Source: an uncultured Erythrobacter sp.
Lineage (GTDB): Bacteria; Pseudomonadota; Alphaproteobacteria; Sphingomonadales; Sphingomonadaceae
Length of the DNA stretch: 64,000 bases
Direction of reading: 5' to 3'
NCBI RefSeq assembly: GCF_947492365.1
Contig: NZ_CANLMB010000001.1
Location: 558,001 to 622,000, forward strand
A model generated the notes under the pieces. It worked only from the letters and a program-made list of their open reading frames with translations, was not told where the DNA came from and searched no databases. A program made the position numbers and the translations under genes. Shown here in pieces: positions 18,490-27,653 of the stretch. Numbering within the stretch: the stretch's first letter is position 1; the number at the start of each line of letters is the position of its first letter.

Positions 18490-19154
18490 GAGACCTTTCG
18501 CATACCCAGTCCTTGCTAATCGCTGCGCAACAACAGATTGGGCGCCTCGGCGCGCTGGCAATTGCGGGATATGTGGCGGCTGCGACTGCAATCTACTCGG
18601 TTGCCGATTCCTACTACTACAATGAAGACTCACTTTATTGGCTCACCGCGATCTTTGTTTGGGGGCTAGGCTACCTGCTGCTGGTGCATCTGATGCGGGT
18701 GAACGGGCCTGCTGGTGAGCAGCACTTTGGAGGAGTAGGCGGATATTTTGCCCTCGGGCTATTCGCGGGGATCGCGATTGTAGTCGGAGTGATCTTGTTC
18801 ATCATTCCCGGTCTTTACCTGATGATGCGCTGGCTGCCTGCTTATGCGAGATACCAGCATGCAGGGACGGATGTGGTTGGTGCGATGAGGTGGAGCTGGG
18901 AGCACACAGAAGATATCCAGCTGGCGCTCTTCCTTGCTTTGATCGGACCGGTGCTGATGCTGGCAGCGGCTCTGACATTTAGTATAGCAAATGCTTTCTA
19001 TCTCCACGATATCATCGACCCGACATCGATCTGGCCATTTTGGGTGATCAATCTGCTCAGTTCGCTCTCGGTCGCCTGGACGCAACTCCTAGGCGTCGCC
19101 GCCTACCGAGTGATCCAGCGTCACCACTCCGTCCCTGTCGAAACATTTGAATGA
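18486..19154 (+). CDS. Multi-pass membrane protein, diverged paralogue of the upstream gene
   Basis: 222 residues with about five or six membrane helices. The segment FIIPGLYLMMRWLPAYARYQ then GAMRWSWEHTED aligns with the Pro-Gly/Arg/SW pattern of the upstream protein, and both end in a short hydrophilic tail with VFE or TFE. The GTG start at 18486 overlaps the previous stop (GTGA); no other start fits well. Function is unknown. Cotranscription with dprA is probable from spacing. Confidence 0.78.
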   Translation: MRDLSHTQSLLIAAQQQIGRLGALAIAGYVAAATAIYSVADSYYYNEDSLYWLTAIFVWGLGYLLLVHLMRVNGPAGEQHFGGVGGYFALGLFAGIAIVVGVILFIIPGLYLMMRWLPAYARYQHAGTDVVGAMRWSWEHTEDIQLALFLALIGPVLMLAAALTFSIANAFYLHDIIDPTSIWPFWVINLLSSLSVAWTQLLGVAAYRVIQRHHSVPVETFE

Positions 19155-19226
19155 GGCTTGACGGCCCGCAAAATCCCGTCCCACTCTCGCGCGTACGTAC
19201 ACACGTAAGGAAATCAGACCTCTCTC

Positions 19227-21782
19227 ATGCAACTCGTCATCGTTGAATCGCCGGCAAAGGCGAAGACTATCGAGAAATATCTTGGCGGCGACTTCAAAGT
19301 CCTCGCTTCGTATGGCCACGTCCGCGATCTGCCGCCCAAGGATGGCAGTGTTCGTCCGGACGAGGACTTTGCGATGGACTGGGAGCTGTACCGGGACAAG
19401 CAAAGCCGGTTCAAGGAAATCGCCGATGCTGCGAAAGGAGCCTCGCGGCTGGTGCTCGCAACCGACCCTGACCGCGAAGGCGAGGCGATCAGCTGGCACG
19501 TTCGCGAGCTGCTGAAGAAGCGCAAGGCTCTGCCCACGAAAGTGGACCGGGTGACGTTCAACTCGATCACCAAGAAGGCCGTGACCGACGCGATGGCCGC
19601 CCCGCGTGAGCTCGATCAGCCGCTGATCGACGCCTATCTGGGCCGCCGCGCGCTCGATTATCTGTTCGGCTTCACTCTCTCGCCGGTTCTGTGGCGCAAG
19701 CTGCCCGGCGCGAAATCGGCGGGCCGTGTCCAGTCAGTCGCGCTGCGTCTGATTGTCGAGCGCGAGCGTGAGATCGAAGCCTTCAAGCCCGACGAATATT
19801 GGTCGGTTCTCGCCAAGCTCGAACACGATGGCACGCCATTCGATGCGCGGCTGGTGCGCTTCAAGGGTGAGAAGCTGGAGAAGCTCAGCCTCGGCCAAGA
19901 GGGCATTGCTAACGAGGCCAAGGCTGCGGTCGAAGCCGGTCGCTTCACGGTCGAGGATGTCGAGAAAAAGCCGCTTAAGCGCAATCCGCCGCCGCCTTTC
20001 ACGACTTCGACCATGCAACAGGAAGCTGCGCGCAAGCTCGGCTTTTCTGCCAGCCACACGATGCGGCTCGCGCAGTCGCTCTACGAAGCGGGCGCGATCA
20101 CCTATATGCGGACCGACGGCGTGCAGATGGATGGCAGCGCAATTGCCGCCTGCCGCCACGCCATCGCGGAGCGCTTCGAGGCGAATTACTGCCCCGAAAA
20201 GCCGCGTTTCTACGCCACCAAGGCCAAGAACGCGCAGGAAGCGCACGAAGCGATCCGTCCGACCAATTTCGGCCAAGACCGCGCCGGTTCGGGCGATGAG
20301 GCAAAGCTCTATTCGCTGATCTGGAAGCGCGCCATGGCGAGCCAGATGTCCACCGCGCAGCTGGAACGCACCACCGTCACCATGCGCGAGGCAACCGGTC
20401 AGCACGAGCTGCGTGCGACCGGTCAGGTTGTGGTCTTCCCCGGCTACTTCGCGGTCTATCAGGAAGGCTTCGACGACAAGGACGAGGATGAGGACGGCCT
20501 GCTGCCGCTGCTCAAAAACGGCGACGTTCCTGCCAAGAACGCGGTGGAGGCGAACCAGCACTTTACCCAGCCGCCCCCGCGTTTCTCCGAAGCGTCGCTG
20601 GTCAAGCGGCTCGAAGAGCTCGGCATCGGGCGTCCTTCGACCTATGCCTCGACCATCCAGACTTTGCGCGACCGCGAATATGTACGGATGGAAAAGAACC
20701 GCTTCTTCGCCGAGGAATCGGGGCGGCTGCTGACCGCTTTCCTCGAACGCTTCTTCCCCACCTATGTCGCCTATGACTTCACCGCGGGGATGGAGGACGA
20801 GCTCGACACGGTTTCGGACGGGCGCGAGGATTACAAGGTGTTGCTGTCAAAGTTCTGGGCTGATTTCAAACCCAAGGCCGACGAGGTCATGGAGAAGCTG
20901 CCTAGCGAAGTCACCGAAGTGCTTGACGAGTATCTCTCCGACTTCCTCTTCCCCCCGCGCGAAGACGGCAAGGATCCGCGTTTCTGTCCGCTGTGCGAGC
21001 AGGAAGGGCGCGAGAACGGGCGCTTGAGTCTGCGCGGAGGGCGCTTTGGTGCCTTTGTGGCGTGTCAGAACTATCCCGAATGCAAATTCACCCGCCGCTT
21101 TGCCCAGCCGGATGCGGATGGCGGCGATGGCGGCGAAGATGGTCTGATGGGCCAGCACCCCGAAACAGGCGAGGACATCCACCGCAAATCGGGCCGCTAT
21201 GGCCCCTATGTGGAGATGGAAGAGGACGGGAAAAAGAAGCGCGCTTCGATCCCCAAAGACCTCGATGAATTCGATCTGGAATGGGCGGTCAAACTGCTTG
21301 GCCTGCCGCGCATCGTCGGCGCGCACCCTGATACCGGTAAAGAGATCGAGGCCGGCCTGTGGCGCTATGGACCAGCGGTCCGCCACGAGGGCACCTATGG
21401 CAAGCTGCAGAACACGCGCGAGATCTTTGACATCGGGATGAACCGCGCGGTTGATCTGCTGGCGCAGTCCGCCAATCGCAAAGGCGGCGCGCGCGGCAAG
21501 GCTGAACCGATCAAGACGCTTGGCGAGCACCCGACCAGCGGCGGCGAGATCAAGGTCATGCCCGGGCGCTACGGCCCCTATGTCACCGATGGCACCACCA
21601 ATGCGACGATCCCCAAGGATGTGAAGCCGGAGGACATCGAAGCCGCCGCCGCAATCGAACTGATCGACGCGCGCGCAGCCAAGGGCCCGGCCAAGAAGAA
21701 GCGCAAGAAAGCCGCTCCCAAAAAGAAACCGGCCGCAAAAAAGAAGGCTCCGGCGAAAAAGAAGGCGGCCGCAAAAGACTGA
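19227..21782 (+). CDS. topA: DNA topoisomerase I
   Basis: 851 residues of type IA topoisomerase. The N-terminal Toprim domain starts LVIVESPAKAKTIEKYLGG and contains LATDPDREGEAISWH. The catalytic tyrosine lies in GAITYMRTDGVQM. A zinc-ribbon remnant FCPLCEQEG...CQNYPEC is followed by repeated SGRYGPY-type topo C-terminal modules. The tail ends in a lysine/alanine-rich stretch (about 25 residues), typical of alphaproteobacterial TopA and probably DNA-contacting. It relaxes negative supercoils. It is preceded by about 70 bases after the membrane genes. Confidence 0.98.
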   Translation: MQLVIVESPAKAKTIEKYLGGDFKVLASYGHVRDLPPKDGSVRPDEDFAMDWELYRDKQSRFKEIADAAKGASRLVLATDPDREGEAISWHVRELLKKRKALPTKVDRVTFNSITKKAVTDAMAAPRELDQPLIDAYLGRRALDYLFGFTLSPVLWRKLPGAKSAGRVQSVALRLIVEREREIEAFKPDEYWSVLAKLEHDGTPFDARLVRFKGEKLEKLSLGQEGIANEAKAAVEAGRFTVEDVEKKPLKRNPPPPFTTSTMQQEAARKLGFSASHTMRLAQSLYEAGAITYMRTDGVQMDGSAIAACRHAIAERFEANYCPEKPRFYATKAKNAQEAHEAIRPTNFGQDRAGSGDEAKLYSLIWKRAMASQMSTAQLERTTVTMREATGQHELRATGQVVVFPGYFAVYQEGFDDKDEDEDGLLPLLKNGDVPAKNAVEANQHFTQPPPRFSEASLVKRLEELGIGRPSTYASTIQTLRDREYVRMEKNRFFAEESGRLLTAFLERFFPTYVAYDFTAGMEDELDTVSDGREDYKVLLSKFWADFKPKADEVMEKLPSEVTEVLDEYLSDFLFPPREDGKDPRFCPLCEQEGRENGRLSLRGGRFGAFVACQNYPECKFTRRFAQPDADGGDGGEDGLMGQHPETGEDIHRKSGRYGPYVEMEEDGKKKRASIPKDLDEFDLEWAVKLLGLPRIVGAHPDTGKEIEAGLWRYGPAVRHEGTYGKLQNTREIFDIGMNRAVDLLAQSANRKGGARGKAEPIKTLGEHPTSGGEIKVMPGRYGPYVTDGTTNATIPKDVKPEDIEAAAAIELIDARAAKGPAKKKRKKAAPKKKPAAKKKAPAKKKAAAKD

Positions 21783-21871
21783 TTTGCGATGGTTTCCCAA
21801 AGGTGAAGCTGCGTTTGTAAATCCTTTAGTATTAGCCCCTAAACCTGCTCGCAGGACCAGGGACCAATGCT

Positions 21872-22183
21872 GTGATCGAAATCGAAGTCCAGAACGAAAC
21901 GCACCAGACGCAGGAGCGCATCCGCTTTTCTGCGGTTCCGCGGATTGGTGAGGGCGTACGCCTGCGCGAACCCGATGGAATGTGGGCGAGCTATGACGTG
22001 CTCGACGTGTGGTATCAGAAAGCCGATTATGGCGATGTCTGGATGCCCTATCTGCACATCTGCATGACACCCGGTGAAGCCGGAGCGAGCGCAGACGAAG
22101 ACGTCGAAGAACATGATCATGGTGTGATAAATGAAGGCCAGTTTGCCTCGCTCGCCGGGGAGGCAGAACCATTCAAAATCTAA
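21872..22183 (+). CDS. Small conserved-looking hypothetical protein
   Basis: 103 residues, acidic, not recognised. The core (RIRFSAVPRIGEGVRLREPDG, then YDVLDVWYQKADYGDVWMPYLHI) looks like a small beta-barrel, with an acidic, His-containing tail. The start is a GTG at 21872; no in-frame ATG fits. Its 3' end overlaps the probable ATT start of the response-regulator gene by 13 bases and supplies its GGGGAGG ribosome-binding sequence, so the two are likely translated together. Confidence 0.72.
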   Translation: MIEIEVQNETHQTQERIRFSAVPRIGEGVRLREPDGMWASYDVLDVWYQKADYGDVWMPYLHICMTPGEAGASADEDVEEHDHGVINEGQFASLAGEAEPFKI

Positions 22184-22815
22184 TCAAACGCACTACGGGC
22201 CCGCACAAACACGCGCAGAAACCTGACAGCAAGTCGCTCGCAGAGCGGCTCGCCGATGCGCGAGATGCGGGTGAGGAATTGCCTGCGGGCACCGTGATCG
22301 AAACGCCCGAGGATGTGCTCACGGCGCTGGGCATTTCGGCCAATGAGGCGGATATGCCCGAAGCCGAAAGCGAAGATGTCGATGCGATTGTCCGCGCTGC
22401 CAAGGCGATGCGCGACGGCAAGAGCATTACCGAAGTTCAGCAAGCGGCGGCCAAGGTCTGCCTGATCGTCGATGACAGCCGCGTGATCCGCAAAGTCTCG
22501 TCCAAAATCGCCAAGAGCATGGGCTATGTCCCGGTCGAAGCGCAAGACGGCACCGAAGCGCTCGCCCGCTGCAAACGCGCAATGCCGACATTGGTGCTGA
22601 CCGACTGGAACATGCCCGAAATGGACGGCATCGAATTCGTCCGCCAACTGCGCGCAATCCCAACTCCCAAAGCCCCGACGGTGGTATTCTGCACCTCGAA
22701 AGGCGAGGTCGCCGACATCCACGAAGGCATCAGCGCCGGCGCCGATGATTACATCGTGAAGCCGTTTGATGAGGCTGCTTTGCGGGCGAAACTGGAGAAG
22801 CTGGGGCGGGGGTAG
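22171..22815 (+). CDS. CheY-like response regulator with N-terminal extension; probable ATT start
   Basis: The C-terminal receiver domain has the acidic pair in CLIVDDSR, phospho-acceptor Asp in LVLTDWNMPEMDG, Thr/Ser in FCTSKG and Lys in YIVKPFDE. There is no output domain, so it probably signals by protein contact. The coding frame continues upstream of the only standard candidate (TTG at 22279, whose GGTGAGG sits too close) through a basic stretch (LIKRTTGPHKHAQKPD) to a stop at 22132. The sole well-placed start is ATT at 22171, seven bases after GGGGAGG. That gives 214 residues. The shorter TTG version would be 178 residues. Confidence 0.85.
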   Translation: MQNLIKRTTGPHKHAQKPDSKSLAERLADARDAGEELPAGTVIETPEDVLTALGISANEADMPEAESEDVDAIVRAAKAMRDGKSITEVQQAAAKVCLIVDDSRVIRKVSSKIAKSMGYVPVEAQDGTEALARCKRAMPTLVLTDWNMPEMDGIEFVRQLRAIPTPKAPTVVFCTSKGEVADIHEGISAGADDYIVKPFDEAALRAKLEKLGRG

Positions 22816-22826
22816 TTTGTTTCGAA

Positions 22827-23339
22827 CTACTTGAACCCGAGAGCCACCGCAAAAGCTCCTCCGACGAATAACAAGCCAGAAATCCAACCGGGCACTGGCG
22901 CAGCCCAACTCCATTTGGACACCTTGCTCAACCTAGCAAGAATCTGGTTTTGTTTGTCGATGTCTATACCCAGCCCAGCCTCAACTTCAGCCCAGTATTC
23001 GACAAGGTCGGCAAGTGGATCAGACATCTGGTTGTAGATCTCTTGGATAGCGGTGCCGCTAATGAGTGCGAAGACCAGTCCAGATGCAAATAGACTGGCT
23101 GAAACCTCCGGTGTCGAAAGCTTATCCGCGGTGTTGAGAATCGTTAGAACTCCGCCAGAATTGGCGGCAAAGAGGCTCGCGGTTAGCCACTTGGACATAC
23201 CAGCGACCTGATCGACTGCGATTTCAAATTTCCGTTGTGCGCGTTCTTTCTGAATTCGCCCAATGTCAGAATTATCCAACGCAACCGAGCGCATCCCACT
23301 TGAGACTGTTTTTCCGACGTTACTCCGCACTTTGGACAT
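22827..23339 (-). CDS. Accessory membrane protein at the end of the era operon
   Basis: 170 residues, not recognised. After a basic/hydrophilic N-terminus come hydrophobic segments at about 50-75 and 82-105, and a C-terminal one ending in VGGAFAVALGF. Between them is an acidic helical loop (MSDPLADLVEYWAEVEAG). The ATG at 23339 shares its A with the era stop (TGATG); a TTG at 23351 is less likely. It is noticeably more AT-rich than era and the response-regulator gene, suggesting recent acquisition. Membrane location is clear; function is not. Confidence 0.7.
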   Translation of the reverse strand: MSKVRSNVGKTVSSGMRSVALDNSDIGRIQKERAQRKFEIAVDQVAGMSKWLTASLFAANSGGVLTILNTADKLSTPEVSASLFASGLVFALISGTAIQEIYNQMSDPLADLVEYWAEVEAGLGIDIDKQNQILARLSKVSKWSWAAPVPGWISGLLFVGGAFAVALGFK

Positions 23340-24241
23340 CACCGAACCCAATCCAGCCCCATCTCTTCAAAGACCTCCTTGTCCTCGCTCCACCCTTCGG
23401 AGTGTTTCACATGCAGGAAGAGGTGCACCTTCACACCCAAAATCTCGCTCAATTCCAGTCGTGCGGCCTCGCCGATCGCCTTGATGCGTTGGCCGCCTTT
23501 GCCGAGCACGATGGGCTTCTGGCTGTCGCGCGCGACCACAATTTGCTGGTGGATTTCCAGACTGCCATCGGGGCGCGTCTTGTATTGCTCGGGCCGCACT
23601 GCGCAATCATAGGGCAGCTCTTCGTGGAGCTGGGCGTAGAGCTGTTCGCGGGTGATCTCGGCGGCGAGCAGGCGCTCTGAGGCGTCCGAGACCTGATCTT
23701 CGGGATACATCCACACGCCATCGGGCATCATCTTGGCGAGCGCTTCCTTCATCTCGGGAACACCGTCACCGCTGAGCGCGGAGACGAAGAAAATCTCGGC
23801 AAAATCGATCCGCTCACCTAGTTCCTGCGCAAGTGCGAGCAGCGGTTCCTTCTTCGCCTTGTCGACCTTGTTCAGGACCAGAATCTTGCGCTCGGGCCGC
23901 TTCTCCAGCGCCTCCAGCAGCGGTTCCAGCTCGTGGCGGCGTTGCTTGATCGGATCGATGATGAGCAGCACGGCATCGGCGCTTTCCGCGCCTTCCCATG
24001 CCGCGCTCACCATCGCGCGGTCGAGGCGGCGGCGGGGCGCGAAGATGCCCGGCGTATCGACCAGGATCATCTGGACTGTGCCGAACAGTGCAATGCCCAG
24101 CATTCTTGCGCGCGTAGTTTGCGCTTTGGCACTGGTGATGGCGACCTTCTGGCCGACCAACTGGTTCACCAAAGTCGATTTGCCCGCATTGGGCGCACCG
24201 ATAACCGCGACAACGCCGCACTGTGTTGGAGCTTGATCCAT
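23339..24241 (-). CDS. era: GTPase Era
   Basis: 300 residues. G1 is IGAPNAGKSTL, G2 region TTRARMLG, G3 DTPGIFAP, G4 NKVDKA, and a G5-like VSALSGDG. The C-terminal KH domain has PIVLGKGGQRIKAIGEAAR. Era is an essential GTPase that binds the 3' end of 16S rRNA during 30S assembly. The frame is open far upstream, but the ATG at 24241 gives the family N-terminus, two bases after the rnc stop. Order lepB-rnc-era is the standard proteobacterial operon. Confidence 0.97.
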   Translation of the reverse strand: MDQAPTQCGVVAVIGAPNAGKSTLVNQLVGQKVAITSAKAQTTRARMLGIALFGTVQMILVDTPGIFAPRRRLDRAMVSAAWEGAESADAVLLIIDPIKQRRHELEPLLEALEKRPERKILVLNKVDKAKKEPLLALAQELGERIDFAEIFFVSALSGDGVPEMKEALAKMMPDGVWMYPEDQVSDASERLLAAEITREQLYAQLHEELPYDCAVRPEQYKTRPDGSLEIHQQIVVARDSQKPIVLGKGGQRIKAIGEAARLELSEILGVKVHLFLHVKHSEGWSEDKEVFEEMGLDWVR

Positions 24242-24243
24242 GC

Positions 24244-24933
24244 TCACCCGAATTCCTCTAAAAATGCTTTGGCGGCGAGCTTTTCGGCTTCGCTTTTGCT
24301 TGAAGCGGTTGCCTGCGCCTCGCCGACCTTGTGGATGCTGACCGCGACGGTGAAGCGGGCGGCGTGGTCCGGCCCGCTGCGGTCTGTGATTTCGTATTTG
24401 GGCATCGCGCGCTGATTGCCTGCGGCCCATTCCTGAAGCGCGCTTTTGGGATGTTTGGACTTGCCCGCATTGCCCGACAGCTCGCCGTCCCACAGGCGGT
24501 AGATAACATCGCGCGCGGCGTCATAGCCATTGTCGAGGAAGCTCGCCCCGATCAGCGATTCCATCACATCGCCAAGGATGTTGTCGCTATCCGCGCCGCC
24601 ATCCTCGCGCGCTTGCTTGCCGAGGCGGATGTGGTCGGACAGTCCGATTTCGCGGGCGATGCGCGCGCAGGTCGCACCGCTGACCAGCGCGTTGAGGCGC
24701 TGCGAAAGCTGGCCTTCGTGACTGCCCGATGCTCGGTAGAGCCAGCTTGCCACGGAAAGCCCGAGCACGCGGTCGCCGAGAAATTCGAGCCGCTGGTAAT
24801 CGGCCTCGTCGCTGCCATTGCGCGATCCATTGAAGCTGCCGTGGGTGAGCGCTTCGATCCAGATTTGCTCGTTGCCAACCCTAAAGCCGGTAGCGGCGAG
24901 CCAGTCGCGGGTTTCCTGGGTGAGATCAGTCAT
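24244..24933 (-). CDS. rnc: Ribonuclease III
   Basis: 229 residues. The RNase III signature LEFLGDRVLGL lies near residue 45, the second catalytic acidic cluster is DNILGDVMESLIGA, and a C-terminal double-stranded RNA-binding domain covers the last 70 residues, ending SKSEAEKLAAKAFLEEF. It cleaves double-stranded RNA in rRNA and mRNA processing. I start at ATG 24933 (MTDLTQETRDWL); the frame stays open upstream only because it shadows lepB. Confidence 0.97.
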   Translation of the reverse strand: MTDLTQETRDWLAATGFRVGNEQIWIEALTHGSFNGSRNGSDEADYQRLEFLGDRVLGLSVASWLYRASGSHEGQLSQRLNALVSGATCARIAREIGLSDHIRLGKQAREDGGADSDNILGDVMESLIGASFLDNGYDAARDVIYRLWDGELSGNAGKSKHPKSALQEWAAGNQRAMPKYEITDRSGPDHAARFTVAVSIHKVGEAQATASSKSEAEKLAAKAFLEEFG

Positions 24934-24943
24934 GCCTTCACAC

Positions 24944-25792
24944 TCACAGCCCGGTGCCAATCCGGCTCCAGCGCGCGGCGGTGAACCACGTCCAGGGCTT
25001 GGCCCATTCGGCAGAGCCGTCGGTGGAGAACATGATGACCGCAGCTTCGCCAACCAGATTTTCCTGCGGGACAATCCCGACCGCATCTCCGCTGCGCGCC
25101 TCGAACCGGCTGTCGCGCGAATTGTCGCGGTTGTCGCCCAGCACGAAGAAATGGCCTTCGGGAATGATCTTGGGCGGGTAGCTGTCGGAGGGACGGTTGC
25201 CGAAATCGAGCACGTCGTAGCTGGGTCCGCCGGGGAGCGTTTCGCGGAAGCGCGTGTAGCGGCACACAGCCTCGCCATCGGCGTTGGTGGCTTCATCGCC
25301 GCCCCATGCGCAGCCTGTGTTGACCGATATCGGGATTTCAAATTCTGCCATCGGTTCGCGCGGGACCAGCTCGCCATTGAGCATGATCTGACCGTCGATC
25401 ATAGCAACGGTGTCGCCCGGGACCGCGATGACGCGCTTTATGTAGTCGGTCTCGTCGACCGGGTGTTTGAAGATCACCACATCGCCGCGCTCCGGCTCGC
25501 TGGCAAAGATCCGTCCGGGGATCAGCGGCGCGCTGAACGGCAGCGAATAGTCCGAATAGCCATAGGACCATTTGGCCGCGAGCAGATAGTCGCCGTTCCA
25601 CAGGCGCGGCAGCATGCTTTCCGATGGAATCGAAAAAGGCGAGAAAACAAAGCTGCGGAACAGCAGCACGGCAAACAGCAGCTTGGCGAGGAACCAGAGG
25701 AAGCTCATAAAGCTCTCAGGCTGGTCTTCGATTGCGCTTGCGTTATCTGGGGACGCGGGGGCGGCGGCAGGAGATTGGGTCTTAACATTCAT
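24944..25792 (-). CDS. lepB: Signal peptidase I
   Basis: 282 residues. One membrane helix (about 28-50) is followed by the catalytic Ser in FSIPSESMLP, Lys in YIKRVIAVPGD, and the family box FVLGDNRDNSRDSR. It removes signal peptides at the periplasmic face. The N-terminus before the helix is proline/alanine-rich. ATG 25792 is chosen; GTG 25795 directly before it is possible. It heads the lepB-rnc-era operon and is divergent from pgi with about 50 bases between, so both promoters are packed there. Confidence 0.97.
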   Translation of the reverse strand: MNVKTQSPAAAPASPDNASAIEDQPESFMSFLWFLAKLLFAVLLFRSFVFSPFSIPSESMLPRLWNGDYLLAAKWSYGYSDYSLPFSAPLIPGRIFASEPERGDVVIFKHPVDETDYIKRVIAVPGDTVAMIDGQIMLNGELVPREPMAEFEIPISVNTGCAWGGDEATNADGEAVCRYTRFRETLPGGPSYDVLDFGNRPSDSYPPKIIPEGHFFVLGDNRDNSRDSRFEARSGDAVGIVPQENLVGEAAVIMFSTDGSAEWAKPWTWFTAARWSRIGTGL

Positions 25793-25842
25793 CACCGCTC
25801 CCCTTACTCGCGCACCTGACCTTGCGCAAAGGGGATTTGCCC

Positions 25843-27384
25843 ATGAGTAAACAAGCTGACCGAAAGCCCTTGTGGGACCGCCTGAAGGCTCTGCCGCAGC
25901 CGACGCTGACCGAATTGTTCGGTGCGGATGAGGCTCGGGTGGAGAAACTCAGCCAGCGGCTCGACTTTGATCTGGGCGAGCTGGGGCAGGTCGGCATGCT
26001 GCTCGACTGGTCGAAGACGCATCTGGATGATGATGCGCTGGCGGTGTTCGAGGAGTTGACGGATCGCGCAGGCTTCGATGCTTCGCGCGAAGCTTTGTTC
26101 AGCGGCGGTATTGTCAACCCGACCGAAGGACGCGCGGCCACCCACGGCGCGATGCGCGGCAGCGGGACCGAGGCGGATGTTGAGGAAGCCGAGGCTCTGC
26201 TCGCCCGCATGGGCATGCTGGTCGAAGCGGTGCATCAGGGCGCGTTCGGCGATATCAATCACCTCATCCATATCGGCATTGGCGGCTCTGCGCTTGGCCC
26301 CGATTTGGCGGTCGATGCGCTGACCCGCGACCTCAAGCTGGTCGATGTGCATGTGGTATCGAATATTGACGGGCTGGCGCTCGAACAGGCCTTTGCCGCC
26401 TGCAACCCGGCGACAACGATGATCGCGGTCGCGTCAAAGACCTTCACCACCACCGAGACGATGACCAATGCGGCGAGCGCGCTCAAATGGCTCGGCGATA
26501 ACGGCGTCGATGATCCCAGCGGGCGGGTGATCGCGCTCACCGCCAATCCCGAAGGTGCGGTCGAGTGGGGCGTGGACGAGACGCGCATCCTGCCGTTTCC
26601 CGAAAGCGTGGGCGGGCGCTACTCGCTTTGGTCGAGCATCGGATTTCCGGTCGCACTGGCTGTCGGCATGGAGGATTTCAGCGCGATGCTCGCCGGTGCG
26701 CAGGCAATCGACACGCATTTCCGCGAGGCCGAGGGACGCGCGAACGGTCCGCTGCTAGCGGCCTTTGCCGACCTCTATTACACGCGCATTCGCGGATGCC
26801 AGACGCGCGCAGTCTTCGCCTATGACGAGCGGCTCGCGCTGCTGCCGGACTATCTCCAACAGCTGGAGATGGAGTCGAACGGTAAGGGGGTGACGGCGGG
26901 CGGCGAGCCGGTCGATCAACCCACTGCGCCGATAACATGGGGCGGGGTGGGGACTGACGCGCAGCATGCGGTGTTCCAGCTGCTCCACCAAGGCACGCAT
27001 TTGATCCCGGTCGATTTCATCGCCAGCATTGCGCCGGGTGACGAACTCGACCCAGCGCATCATCGCGGCCTTCTGATGAACTGCCTTGCGCAAGGCGCGG
27101 CGCTGATGGCGGGCAAGGCGGCCGACGATCCCGCGCGCTCCTATCCCGGCGACCGGCCCAGCGCGACGATCCTGCTCGACGATTGCGACGCGGCGACATT
27201 CGGCGCACTGATCGCGTTCCATGAGCACCGCACATTCGCGAGTGCCGTTCTGATGGGCATCAACCCGTTCGACCAGTTCGGCGTGGAGCTGGGCAAGGCG
27301 ATGGCAAAGTCGATCGGCAGCGGCGAGGGCGCGTTCGACGCGAGCACAATAGCGCTGATGAAGGTGGCGGGATTGCGGGCATAG
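25843..27384 (+). CDS. pgi: Glucose-6-phosphate isomerase
   Basis: 513 residues. It interconverts glucose-6-phosphate and fructose-6-phosphate. Family segments include LIHIGIGGSALGPDL, AVASKTFTTTETMTNA, the signature VGGRYSLWSSIGFPVAL, MESNGKGV, and GTHLIPVDFI in the last third; the C-terminal catalytic region has INPFDQFGVELGK. AAGGGG lies before the ATG at 25843; an in-frame TTG at 25822 would add seven residues and overlap the promoter region. No partner genes of glycolysis are adjacent. Confidence 0.97.
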   Translation: MSKQADRKPLWDRLKALPQPTLTELFGADEARVEKLSQRLDFDLGELGQVGMLLDWSKTHLDDDALAVFEELTDRAGFDASREALFSGGIVNPTEGRAATHGAMRGSGTEADVEEAEALLARMGMLVEAVHQGAFGDINHLIHIGIGGSALGPDLAVDALTRDLKLVDVHVVSNIDGLALEQAFAACNPATTMIAVASKTFTTTETMTNAASALKWLGDNGVDDPSGRVIALTANPEGAVEWGVDETRILPFPESVGGRYSLWSSIGFPVALAVGMEDFSAMLAGAQAIDTHFREAEGRANGPLLAAFADLYYTRIRGCQTRAVFAYDERLALLPDYLQQLEMESNGKGVTAGGEPVDQPTAPITWGGVGTDAQHAVFQLLHQGTHLIPVDFIASIAPGDELDPAHHRGLLMNCLAQGAALMAGKAADDPARSYPGDRPSATILLDDCDAATFGALIAFHEHRTFASAVLMGINPFDQFGVELGKAMAKSIGSGEGAFDASTIALMKVAGLRA

Positions 27385-27653
27385 AACCAATGCTGATTCA
27401 AGGTGCGTTCAGGATCGGTAGTATAAAGCTGAACGAAGTGCTGGAGGGAGCTTGATTGCAATTCTGACCAGAACGATTTTTACCGATTCTCGGTCCGAAA
27501 AGTCGCAAGAGGGTGCTTTTGTTGCTCTCAACCATCGCCACCGGCACGCTTGTTTCGCGCCCGCGCAGCATCCGAGTCGAATTTGCAATCTGGCGAATTC
27601 AGCGTAGTTTCGCGCCGTCGCACATGCCTAATCCCGAGTAAAAGGCCCACTTG

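Noticed and set aside
22279..22815. TTG 22279 as the start of the response regulator
   Set aside because: The ribosome-binding sequence is almost adjacent to TTG and the coding frame clearly continues upstream.
24244..25377. Single frame joining rnc with a sequence overlapping lepB, as if a fused protein
   Set aside because: The upstream part has no match to lepB in that frame; rnc homologues start at 24933, and lepB is complete in another frame.
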